This document shows, in pieces, positions 24,034-31,686 of a stretch of 45,810 nt of DNA. The DNA is from Candidatus Pelagibacter communis (GTDB lineage Bacteria; Pseudomonadota; Alphaproteobacteria; Pelagibacterales; Pelagibacteraceae). The stretch covers positions 1-45,810 of the forward strand of contig NZ_CVSH01000053.1 in the NCBI RefSeq assembly GCF_001179965.1, written 5' to 3'. A program made the position numbers and the translations under genes. The notes beneath the pieces were generated by a model. It was not told the origin of the DNA. It was given only the letters and a program-made list of their open reading frames with translations, and searched no databases. The stretch's first letter is position 1; every line of letters begins with the position of its first letter.

Positions 24034-24918
24034 ATGGATTTTTTAACGAAATTTCCTGTTATGGAACGATCTTCTCTCATGGAGTTGAGAAAAGGAATTG
24101 ATTTCGCTTTTAGGGATTTTTCAAGATCATATGGTGACTCCATCGAAGCGTTTTTCGATCCATTGTTATTTTTTTTAATTAAATTAGAAAAGTTATTATT
24201 AGCAACACCTTGGCCAATAATCTTATTAGTTCTTGGTGCTTTAGCATGGTTGGGTTCAAGAAGCTGGAAACTAGTTATAGGAAGTGTTGTTGCATTTATG
24301 TTAATCGGCTACTTCGGCATGTGGAAAGATTGCATGGCAACAGTAGCTATAATTACAGTTTGTACAATTATGTGTATAGCGGTTGGTATTCCAATTGGGG
24401 TTCTGATGGCAAGATCAGATAGAGTTGAAAGAGCAATGCTTCCAGTTTTAGACATGATGCAAACAATACCAAGCTTTGTATATTTGATACCGATATTAAT
24501 GTTATTAGGTATTGGGAAAATTCCAGGTTTAATTGCAGTATGTATTTATGCAATCCCACCCGTGATAAGACTTACTAACTTAGGAATTAGAGAGGTGGAT
24601 AAAGAAACAATTGAAGCTAGTGAAGCTTTTGGTGCAACAAAATTACAAAAATTAAGAACAGTGCAAATACCTCTTGCATTGCCTACAGTGTTTGCTGGAG
24701 TTAACCAAACTATAATGATGGCATTAGCTATGGTTGTAATAGCCTCTATGATCGGGGTAAAAGGACTTGGGGTTCCAATTTTAAGAGCTATATCTAACCA
24801 ATATTTAGCATTAGGTTTATTTAATGGACTTGCAATCGTGGCTTTGGCGATAATTTTTGATAGAATTACTCAAGAATACGGCCGAAGAATTCAAAAACAC
24901 CGAGGCACAAAAAGATAG
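24034..24918 (+). CDS. proW: glycine betaine-type ABC transporter permease
   Basis: 294 aa with an N-terminal soluble part (about 50 residues) and about six hydrophobic helices. The EAA loop typical of ABC permeases is seen at ETIEASEAFGATKLQKLRTVQIPLALP, where the EAFGA core contacts the ATPase. MMQTIPSFVYLIPILMLLGIGKIPG is highly typical of ProW/OpuAB. It forms the inner-membrane channel for quaternary amines with ProX and, by inference, the distant ProV. It lies 15 bp after the intergenic hairpin and is followed by the MetF-like gene. Confidence 0.92.
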   Translation: MDFLTKFPVMERSSLMELRKGIDFAFRDFSRSYGDSIEAFFDPLLFFLIKLEKLLLATPWPIILLVLGALAWLGSRSWKLVIGSVVAFMLIGYFGMWKDCMATVAIITVCTIMCIAVGIPIGVLMARSDRVERAMLPVLDMMQTIPSFVYLIPILMLLGIGKIPGLIAVCIYAIPPVIRLTNLGIREVDKETIEASEAFGATKLQKLRTVQIPLALPTVFAGVNQTIMMALAMVVIASMIGVKGLGVPILRAISNQYLALGLFNGLAIVALAIIFDRITQEYGRRIQKHRGTKR

Positions 24919-24982
24919 TTTTCTTATCCCATATCAAGCGATTTTTATAGACAGAAATTTCAAAATAAATAAATATCCAGTT

Positions 24983-25711
24983 ATGAAATTTTCTGTTGAA
25001 ATTGGTCCCAAAACAGACCTAGAAACCTTACCTAATCTTAAAGATGTTTATATTACAATGCTACCTGGAGGAGACTATAAAGAGACAGCCCAGCAAGCAA
25101 TAAATCTTGTTAAAAAAGGGTATAATCCAATCCCTCACTTTCCAGCAAGATCAATTGAAAATAATAATCAACTTAAAGAATATGTGTCCATGTGCAAGGA
25201 CGGGGGCGTAAAGCAAGTTTTAGTTATAGGTGGGGGTCGTGAGCCAGCAGGAAAATTTGATAGCTCGTTTCAACTTTTAGAGACTGGTTATTTTGAGAAG
25301 ATGAAGATAGGAATTGCTGGACATCCTGAGGGGAGTCCTGATATATCCGATTCAGATTTAGAAAAAGCTATGATAGATAAAAAGCCTTATGCTGATTATA
25401 TCGTAACCCAGTGGTTATTAGATCCTCAGCCAATCGTAGATTTTATTTCTAAACAAAGCGTGCCAGTGCATGTTGGAATTACTGGACCTCTAAAAATATC
25501 AAGCTTAATTAAATTTGCGAATATTGTTGGAGCAAAAAATTCCTTAAATTTTCTTAAATCTAATTTTAGTAAGGCGTTAGATTTATTAAAACCTAAAGAC
25601 CCAAATGAATTAATTGAGAAATTAAAAATGCACACCGATTTTTTTCACATTTATACATTCGGCGGCTTGAAGGAAACTAACAAGTGGTTGAAGGAGAATA
25701 AATATGTCTAA
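24983..25711 (+). CDS. short methylenetetrahydrofolate-reductase-like protein (MetF family)
   Basis: The frame is open from 24857 inside proW, but similarity begins at the ATG at 24983 (242 aa), which I prefer. KFSVEIGPKTD matches the FEFFPPKTD start of MetF with its conserved Glu. YITMLPGGDYKETAQQA, YNPIPHFPARSI and VLVIGGGREPAG follow the strand order of the MTHFR barrel, and IGIAGHPEGSPD corresponds to the conserved GYPEGHP block. It is shorter than MetF (about 290 aa). It probably converts methyl-THF to methylene-THF or binds folate. It overlaps the next gene by eight bases and likely serves that GcvT/DmdA-like enzyme. Confidence 0.75.
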   Translation: MKFSVEIGPKTDLETLPNLKDVYITMLPGGDYKETAQQAINLVKKGYNPIPHFPARSIENNNQLKEYVSMCKDGGVKQVLVIGGGREPAGKFDSSFQLLETGYFEKMKIGIAGHPEGSPDISDSDLEKAMIDKKPYADYIVTQWLLDPQPIVDFISKQSVPVHVGITGPLKISSLIKFANIVGAKNSLNFLKSNFSKALDLLKPKDPNELIEKLKMHTDFFHIYTFGGLKETNKWLKENKYV

Positions 25712-27059
25712 AGAGTTTGATTATTCAAGACTAAAGCATGAAACATCTGTAAATCAATCAGATCGACATGTTCCATATAATTTAAGACAAAGCGGTCCAA
25801 CAAAAGTTGAATTATTAATATCGACAAGAGTGAGAAAATCACCCTACTGGCATTTATCAATGAGAGCAGGATGTTGGAGAGCAACAGTTTATAATCGTAT
25901 TTACCATCCAAGAGGATATGTAAAAGGCAAAAATGGAGCAATGGTAGAATATAAATCAATTAAAAATGATGTAACAATGTGGAATGTTGCTGTTGAGAGA
26001 CAAATTAGAGTTAAAGGTAGAGATGCTGAAAAATTTGTTAACTATGTAATTACTAGAGACGCAACAAAAATTTCTCCAATGAGAGCAAGGTATGTAATTC
26101 TTTGTAACTATAAAGGTGGAGTTTTGAACGATCCTATTTTGTTAAGAGTAGCAAAAGATGAATTTTGGTTTAGTTTGTCTGATAGTGATATTGGATTATA
26201 CCTCCAAGGAGTTAATGCTAACAAAAAGTTTAAGTGCGAAATAGATGAAATAGATGCATGTCCGGTTCAAATACAAGGGCCTAAATCTAAAGCTTTAATG
26301 AAAGATTTAATAGGAAGACAAGTGGATTTAGATAACATGCCATATTATGGATTAGCAAAAGCCAGAGTTGGTGGAAGAGAATGCATTATTTCTCAATCAG
26401 GTTTTTCTGGAGAAGCTGGTTATGAAATATATTTAAAGAATGCAACTAAATACGCTGATGATATGTGGAATGCTGTTCTGAAAGCTGGAAAAAAACATAA
26501 ATTAAGAGTGATCGCTCCAGCACACCACAGAAGAATTCAAGCAGGAATTTTATCTTGGGGTCAAGATCTAGATCATGAGCACAATCCTTTTCAGTGTAAT
26601 CTTGGTTATCAGGTTTCACTTTCAGGAAAAGGTGAGTGGAAAAAGAAAGCTAATTATATTGGTAAAGCTGCATTAGAAAAAATGAAATCTCAACTTAAGT
26701 CTGGTAAGAAACCTTATAAACTTCAGTTGGTTGGTTTAGAACTTGGTGGTAAACCGATAACTGAATATGCTCCAGATTTTTGGTTAATTTCAAAAGCCAG
26801 TGGAGGTAAGCCTGTTGGTTTTGTAACATCTCCTTGGTATCATCCTGAAAAGGGAACAAATATAGCAATGGGATATGTTCCATACGATGGCACAAAAAAT
26901 CCCAATGGTTTTCCAAAAGGTAGAGTTGGAACCAGGTATAAAGTGCATTTGCCAAGAAAATACTCATTAAAACCGGGTAAGCCAGTAGATGCTGTGGTTG
27001 TAGATATACCTTTTACTGAATCTTACCATGCTAATACAAGAGAAGTTGTAAAAGGCTAA
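25704..27059 (+). CDS. GcvT-family THF-dependent demethylase, DmdA-like
   Basis: 451 aa. The core matches the DMSP demethylase DmdA block by block: WNVAVERQIRVKGRDAEKFV, GGVLNDPILLRVAKDEFWFSL, CPVQIQGPKSKALM, SGFSGEAGYEIY and GILSWGQDLDHEHNPFQCNLG. It differs by a longer N-terminus (about 35 residues more) and a long insertion before the C-terminal barrel, so it is probably not DmdA itself. Relatives such as LigM also work beside a MetF. I infer transfer of a methyl group from an osmolyte to THF, in the cytosol. The substrate should be one imported by ProXW; glycine betaine, DMSP and TMAO-like compounds are candidates. Confidence 0.72.
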   Translation: MSKEFDYSRLKHETSVNQSDRHVPYNLRQSGPTKVELLISTRVRKSPYWHLSMRAGCWRATVYNRIYHPRGYVKGKNGAMVEYKSIKNDVTMWNVAVERQIRVKGRDAEKFVNYVITRDATKISPMRARYVILCNYKGGVLNDPILLRVAKDEFWFSLSDSDIGLYLQGVNANKKFKCEIDEIDACPVQIQGPKSKALMKDLIGRQVDLDNMPYYGLAKARVGGRECIISQSGFSGEAGYEIYLKNATKYADDMWNAVLKAGKKHKLRVIAPAHHRRIQAGILSWGQDLDHEHNPFQCNLGYQVSLSGKGEWKKKANYIGKAALEKMKSQLKSGKKPYKLQLVGLELGGKPITEYAPDFWLISKASGGKPVGFVTSPWYHPEKGTNIAMGYVPYDGTKNPNGFPKGRVGTRYKVHLPRKYSLKPGKPVDAVVVDIPFTESYHANTREVVKG

Positions 27060-27068
27060 ATAATTTTT

Positions 27069-27087
27069 GGGGGGATTTTATCCCCCC
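27069..27087 (+). terminator. G6/C6 hairpin after the DmdA-like gene
   Basis: GGGGGGA and TCCCCCC form a 7-bp stem with a 5-base loop, ten bases after the stop. In this AT-rich DNA it is conspicuous. No U tract follows, so it may mark an mRNA 3' end rather than a classical terminator. Confidence 0.65.
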
Positions 27088-27093
27088 ATAAGA

Positions 27094-27201
27094 ATGACCA
27101 AATTATTTTTAATTGGTGTTTGCATAATCATAACAATTGTTTTAATACTTTTTCCACTTTTGGTGTCTTACAAGGCACAAAAAAAACGAAATAAAAAATA
27201 A
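27094..27201 (+). CDS. 35-aa single-pass membrane peptide
   Basis: The frame from ATG 27094 to TAA 27201 reads a short start MTKLF, a hydrophobic stretch of about 20 residues (IGVCIIITIVLILFPLLV) and a basic tail ending KAQKKRNKK. The shape is that of a small inner-membrane protein with the tail in the cytosol. It ends 1 bp before the Yip1-like gene. No clear ribosome site is visible. No function can be assigned; it may be a real micro-protein or chance. Confidence 0.45.
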   Translation: MTKLFLIGVCIIITIVLILFPLLVSYKAQKKRNKK

Positions 27202-27202
27202 T

Positions 27203-27748
27203 ATGTTTGCTTTTTTTTTAGATATAATTTTTAAATCAATTAAATTAGATAAATCTTTATATACTAACAGCAGGTATTTTGGTGAGGCTGGAATTTATTT
27301 TGCTGGTTTGATTATGATATTAGATGGAGTTGCTGGTGCAATTGCCGCAAATACAGTAATCAAAACATCAATAGGAGTTTCGGGAATAACAGCAATCTTC
27401 GCTTGGTTCTTTTGGTCAATTTTAATTTACGTCATTGGTGTCAAACTATTTCCTGATAAAAACACTAAAGCTTCATTCAAAAATATTCTAGTTGGAGTGG
27501 GATACGCGCATGCACCTGGCTTGCTCAGGTTTTTTGCTGTAGTTCCTGAAATGGTATTTCCTATAATTTTTTTAACGCAATTTTGGATATTTGCATCTTT
27601 AATTATCTCTATGAAACAGGTGCTTAACCTGAAATCAAATTTTAAATCGTTTGGTATAATATTTTTATCCTTTTTAATTATTGCTTTTTTATCAGTCTCT
27701 TTTGTAATGAGTAAAATGAATGTACTTCCAGCTGGGAATATTACTTAA
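27203..27748 (+). CDS. Yip1-family membrane protein
   Basis: 181 aa with about five hydrophobic segments. The arrangement (FKNILVGVGYAHAPGLLRFFAVVPE between segments) is that of the Yip1 domain, whose bacterial members are small inner-membrane proteins of unknown role. It begins just after the 35-aa membrane peptide and its stop overlaps the stop of a convergent 56-aa gene by four bases. It is probably unrelated to the C1 genes upstream. Confidence 0.72.
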   Translation: MFAFFLDIIFKSIKLDKSLYTNSRYFGEAGIYFAGLIMILDGVAGAIAANTVIKTSIGVSGITAIFAWFFWSILIYVIGVKLFPDKNTKASFKNILVGVGYAHAPGLLRFFAVVPEMVFPIIFLTQFWIFASLIISMKQVLNLKSNFKSFGIIFLSFLIIAFLSVSFVMSKMNVLPAGNIT

Positions 27749-27915
27749 ATTGGAAATATAGTTTTTGAAGTTCTGCAGGACTTACATAATTTAAAACCTG
27801 TTAGAATTAAATTTTGCCTTACACTTTCGTCTTCTTTTTTACATTCCTCACAAACATTGTTTAATTCCTCAATTGGATCATTTTTATCAGGTTTTATAAA
27901 AGATTTTTTAATCAT
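27745..27915 (-). CDS. 56-aa protein with two CxxC motifs (zinc-ribbon-like)
   Basis: ATG at 27915 lies inside the end of the DUF3726 gene (8-bp overlap) and the frame ends at 27745. The protein has CEEC at residues 22-25 and CKSC at 44-47, a spacing that suits one zinc ion, between charged segments. Such small four-cysteine proteins bind zinc, nucleic acid or partner proteins. Coupling to DUF3726 points to a shared role. I do not recognise a family. Its end overlaps the Yip1-like gene by four bases on the other strand. Confidence 0.6.
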   Translation of the reverse strand: MIKKSFIKPDKNDPIEELNNVCEECKKEDESVRQNLILTGFKLCKSCRTSKTIFPI

Positions 27916-28516
27916 TATCCGTTAATCCAGCTCCTGCTGCACTTTTTTTAAGCTCATCTGTTTCCTCAACAAAGGTGTTTGTAGATAACTTATATAAATT
28001 ATCCCATTCATTTTGATCAAATGTATTTGAATTTTTGATAAAAGAAATTTGAATTAAATCTGCATGTTTTAATATTTCATTAGCAAAATAATTTGAATAT
28101 ATATTTTGATTAAAATTTAATAAAAAAATTTTTTCATCAATTTTAAGCGATATTTTTTTTCCAACTATTTCTGAAGCTCTACTTAAAAAGGGTAAAAATA
28201 AAATTGGATAAGACATATTTTCAATTTTAATATTAACCAAATCTTTAAGCTCATCGATTTGATCTAGAAAACTTGTACCAGCTATAATTGGACAATAAGG
28301 TATTTTAGACTGATTTTCAGTTGATATGTGAGTAAGGTGTTGAAATTTTTTTGATTTTAATGAGTTAAAATAATCATTTAAGTTTTTTAAACCAGATAAA
28401 CCATAAGTTTCTAATAGTTTAATATTTTTTCCAACTTCTTCTGCAATTCCCCAGCTATAACCGACACCCTTGCTAGCTCTTTTAACAATTGTATCTATTT
28501 CACTTAAACTTCTCAT
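27908..28516 (-). CDS. DUF3726 family protein
   Basis: The ATG at 28516 (202 aa) lies in a TGATG overlap with the upstream stop; a TTG three bases earlier is less likely. N-terminal SLSEIDTIVKRASKGVGYSWGIAEEVGK and the C-terminal GAGLTDND end are the conserved ends of DUF3726, a family without known function. No membrane segment or catalytic motif is evident. It is the third gene of a coupled unit after an M19-like protein and a 553-aa unknown, so all may act together. Confidence 0.78.
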   Translation of the reverse strand: MRSLSEIDTIVKRASKGVGYSWGIAEEVGKNIKLLETYGLSGLKNLNDYFNSLKSKKFQHLTHISTENQSKIPYCPIIAGTSFLDQIDELKDLVNIKIENMSYPILFLPFLSRASEIVGKKISLKIDEKIFLLNFNQNIYSNYFANEILKHADLIQISFIKNSNTFDQNEWDNLYKLSTNTFVEETDELKKSAAGAGLTDND

Positions 28517-30177
28517 CAATTTAAAGAATTATAAACCCAATGATCATTAAAAGAATTTAAATCCTCTGGGAGAGGAGCGCCTTGAAACATGGAAATTCTC
28601 AACCATTTATCAGATCGTGGATCAAATTTAACTGCGCCAAAAAAAGACAATTTCAGTCTTAACATGTCAATTGCAACTAATTCTGATCCAATTGTGTTAT
28701 CCTGAATCTCTGCGTAAGGAAATTTTTCAATTATAAATGCTCTTCTTACTACATGTCTAAGATCATTATTTTCTAAAAGGAATTTACCAACCTTTAAACT
28801 ATTTTTCACATTAGAAATCCTTGAATATAATTCATTAATATCTCTGGCTATTGCTAAGGGCTGTTCTAATTCAGAACCATTATCATGAAATCTATCAGCA
28901 AGCCTTGGCTCCTCTTTATTTTTAGATATGAACCAAAAATTTTGATTGCTCTCTTTTTTTGAGAAGTCAATTTTAAGTATATCGGAATATTTTTCTTCTA
29001 AAATTCTTCTTAAATCATGAATAGTACGACTTGCTGGTATTGTAAAAAACTTATCTTCTTCAGAGCTCATTTTATAAACATATGGCTCAACAATTTCATC
29101 AAAAGGTTCCATCATCATCGAAACAATATATTCGATACACTCATCTTTGAGGTTTTTCTCGCTCCATAAGTAAATCTCATTGAAAGGATATTGATTTTGA
29201 AATAAAGAATTCTCGTCTAAAAATTTTGTAAATTTTATTAAATCCTCATTTAAACTTAAAATTTTTTTCTTTTGAAACTCACTGTCAGTTGTCCATGAAG
29301 ATATATTTTTCAAAGATTTTTTGAGACAATTTTTAAAGATATCCTCACTTTTTTTTTCAACTACTTTGATCTCTCTAATTTTTTTTAGTACGTTTTCTCT
29401 TGCTGCTATCCAATTATTTAATAGCGTTGGATGATTTACAATAAAAGGTGCCATACCTAAACCTGTTGAGTTTCCAATTCCTAAATTTCTACAAATATCA
29501 TTATCTAACTTTATAGCTTTTTTTGGATTTTTATATTTTGCAATATGATTAACTTGGTCAAATGTAAATTGTCTTACTAGGTAAACTAACATCATTTCCA
29601 ATCTAAATGGACCAAAAATTTCATTTCTATTTTTAATTCTAAAGCGATCAGCTAAACCAAATTTTCCTGAGCCATAAACAGCTGTTGTTCTATATAAATA
29701 ACCAACTTCTGAAATTTTGGACTTATCTGGTTGTCTTCCATTCGAAAGACTATCAACCACGTGGTCAAAAATTCTTACTGATTTGTTTGCTCTTGATAAA
29801 GTTAGTTCTTTGTAAGACATTCTACCAACTTCTTGTTTAGGAACATTTTCACTTAAGCGATCTAAATCATTTTTACTAGGAATACCATCGTGTAAAGTAA
29901 ATGCTGCGTCCCATTTCGTTGCGATAACTCTATCAGATCTTTCTTTGTCATCTATTTTATTAGCAAAACATATTAATGAATAAATTCTTTTGTTTTTGCT
30001 AAATGAATAAACTGCTCTTCCAAATCCATTTTCGTCCAAATCAAATAAATCTCTATTATATTTCCAGGTTTTAAATTCTTTTAAAAATGAACGTAGGAAA
30101 GATAATTTGGATTGATGAAAACATCCAAGTTTTGATAATTTCATTATTTTCTTTGGATCTCTAAGATTAATTTTCAT
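28516..30177 (-). CDS. conserved 553-aa protein of unknown function
   Basis: I do not recognise a named family. ATG at 30177 is in a TGATG overlap with the M19-like gene; an in-frame TTG sits just before. The sequence is soluble, basic and without signal peptide. Notable blocks are GFGRAVYSF, ATKWDAAFTLHDG near residues 90-100, GYLYRTTAVYGSGKFGLADR, GPFRLEMMLVYLVRQFTFDQVNHIA and GIGNSTGLGMAPFIVNHP, the sort of Gly- and charge-rich segments that form active sites. It lies between the M19-like and DUF3726 genes, and its function is likely tied to theirs. Confidence 0.75.
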   Translation of the reverse strand: MKINLRDPKKIMKLSKLGCFHQSKLSFLRSFLKEFKTWKYNRDLFDLDENGFGRAVYSFSKNKRIYSLICFANKIDDKERSDRVIATKWDAAFTLHDGIPSKNDLDRLSENVPKQEVGRMSYKELTLSRANKSVRIFDHVVDSLSNGRQPDKSKISEVGYLYRTTAVYGSGKFGLADRFRIKNRNEIFGPFRLEMMLVYLVRQFTFDQVNHIAKYKNPKKAIKLDNDICRNLGIGNSTGLGMAPFIVNHPTLLNNWIAARENVLKKIREIKVVEKKSEDIFKNCLKKSLKNISSWTTDSEFQKKKILSLNEDLIKFTKFLDENSLFQNQYPFNEIYLWSEKNLKDECIEYIVSMMMEPFDEIVEPYVYKMSSEEDKFFTIPASRTIHDLRRILEEKYSDILKIDFSKKESNQNFWFISKNKEEPRLADRFHDNGSELEQPLAIARDINELYSRISNVKNSLKVGKFLLENNDLRHVVRRAFIIEKFPYAEIQDNTIGSELVAIDMLRLKLSFFGAVKFDPRSDKWLRISMFQGAPLPEDLNSFNDHWVYNSLN

Positions 30178-31145
30178 CAATTAATACCTTTATAAAAATT
30201 ATACCAATTATTACCTAAAATTTTATTTGTATCCTCGTTGTTAAAACCTATATTTTTTAATCCTGTTTCTAAATTTTTAAAACCTCTGGCATCCAAAAAC
30301 CAATCTGGTTGTTGAGGAAATCCAGGTTTATTTTTTGAACCCTCTCCGAAATTTTTTGTTTTTGTCCATGTTCCATTTCTCATCCATTCAACAACAGAAT
30401 CAGGTTGATTTAAACAAAGGTCTGAGCCTATACCTACATTGTTTATTCCCATTATATCAACTGTTCTTGCAGCCATTTCACAAAAACTTTCTAGTTTACA
30501 GTTTGTACTATCTTTAAGATGGTGAGCATACAATGATAAACCTAACATTCCATTGCTACTTGCCAGTGCTTTTAAAAGATCATCTGATTTGTTTCTTAAA
30601 GCTTTATGCCAAAAATTTGGATTAGCATGGGTTATGGCAATTGGTTTTTTGCTTAAATCAATTGCATCGAAAGTACTTTTTTCAGCTGAGTGAGACATGT
30701 CAACTACAATACCTAATCTATTCATTTCTTTTATAGCTTCTTTTCCAAAATTTGTAACACCGCTATCAGTTTTTTCATAACATCCTGTAGCTAGTAATGA
30801 TTGATTGTTGTAAGTAAGTTGCATGAATCTACATCCTTTTTCATGAACTTTTTCAATTAAACCAATGTCATCCTCAATTGGGGAGCAATTTTGAAAACCA
30901 AAGAAAATAGCGGTCTTATTTTCCTTTCTTGCTCTTTCAATATCCTTAAAGTTTTTTCCAAGAAAAATTAAATCTGAATTTTCTTTAAAATGATTATCCC
31001 ACTCTTTTACTCTATCTAAAAACTCATCATAATCTTCATGATAAACAACTGTTACATGAACTGCATCAAGTTCTGCTTCTCTATTTATTTGAAATACCTC
31101 TCTTGACCAATTACAGTATTGAAGATTATCAATTTTATAATTCAT
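30177..31145 (-). CDS. M19 (membrane dipeptidase)-like protein lacking the HxD pair
   Basis: 322 aa, TIM-barrel amidohydrolase. The C-terminal zinc ligands of renal-dipeptidase enzymes are kept: Glu91 (CSPIEDD), His152 (DMSHSAEKS) and His173 (ITHANP), the last two 21 residues apart as in human dipeptidase. GIGSDL carries the active-site Asp. The N-terminal HxD that binds the other zinc in ordinary members is missing; the stretch at residues 8-17 reads LQYCNWSREV. It is therefore a diverged subfamily and may hold one metal or a different chemistry. It leads the unit with the 553-aa unknown and DUF3726. Confidence 0.78.
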   Translation of the reverse strand: MNYKIDNLQYCNWSREVFQINREAELDAVHVTVVYHEDYDEFLDRVKEWDNHFKENSDLIFLGKNFKDIERARKENKTAIFFGFQNCSPIEDDIGLIEKVHEKGCRFMQLTYNNQSLLATGCYEKTDSGVTNFGKEAIKEMNRLGIVVDMSHSAEKSTFDAIDLSKKPIAITHANPNFWHKALRNKSDDLLKALASSNGMLGLSLYAHHLKDSTNCKLESFCEMAARTVDIMGINNVGIGSDLCLNQPDSVVEWMRNGTWTKTKNFGEGSKNKPGFPQQPDWFLDARGFKNLETGLKNIGFNNEDTNKILGNNWYNFYKGIN

Positions 31146-31188
31146 ATAAATACATATATAATAGTGTTAAAATTTTTGATATTAAAAC

Positions 31189-31686
31189 ATGCGGATGATT
31201 AAGAATAAAAACCATAAAGTCGCAATTGTGATGGGTAGTCAATCTGATTATTCAACTATGAAATATGCTGTGAACGTACTCAAATTACTTAAAATTAAAC
31301 ATGAGATTAAGATAGTCTCAGCCCACAGAACTCCAAAAAGAATGTTTGATTTTGCAAAAAGTGCTGAGAAAAATAATTTTTCCGTAATTATTGCTGGTGC
31401 TGGTGGATCGGCTCACTTGCCGGGTATGATTGCTTCTTTAACAAGTTTACCAGTATTAGGAGTACCAATAGAAAGTAAAAAACTGAAAGGTCTTGATAGT
31501 TTATTATCAATTGTTCAGATGCCAAAAGGAGTTCCTGTAGGTACGGTGGCTATAGGAGTTGATGGGGCAATTAATGCTGCTCTTTTATCTGCATCTATAA
31601 TTTCCCTTTCTGATAAAAAACTAAAAAAACGTCTTAATAATTGGAAGACAAAACAAACTAAATCTGTAAAAAAAAAGCCTAAATAG
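31189..31686 (+). CDS. purE: N5-carboxyaminoimidazole ribonucleotide mutase
   Basis: 165 aa. MGSQSDYSTM near the N-terminus, SAHRTPKRM and AGAGGSAHLPGM are the class I PurE motifs, with the catalytic His in AHRTP and Ser in GSQSD. It converts N5-CAIR to CAIR in purine synthesis, using the product of PurK. The start at 31189 could also be the ATG at 31195. It is flush with purK (no gap) and divergent from the M19-like gene. Confidence 0.95.
   Translation: MRMIKNKNHKVAIVMGSQSDYSTMKYAVNVLKLLKIKHEIKIVSAHRTPKRMFDFAKSAEKNNFSVIIAGAGGSAHLPGMIASLTSLPVLGVPIESKKLKGLDSLLSIVQMPKGVPVGTVAIGVDGAINAALLSASIISLSDKKLKKRLNNWKTKQTKSVKKKPK

Noticed and set aside
24857-24982. Upstream extension of the MetF-like frame into proW
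   Set aside because: The first part is the proW sequence read in another frame; family similarity begins after the ATG at 24983.
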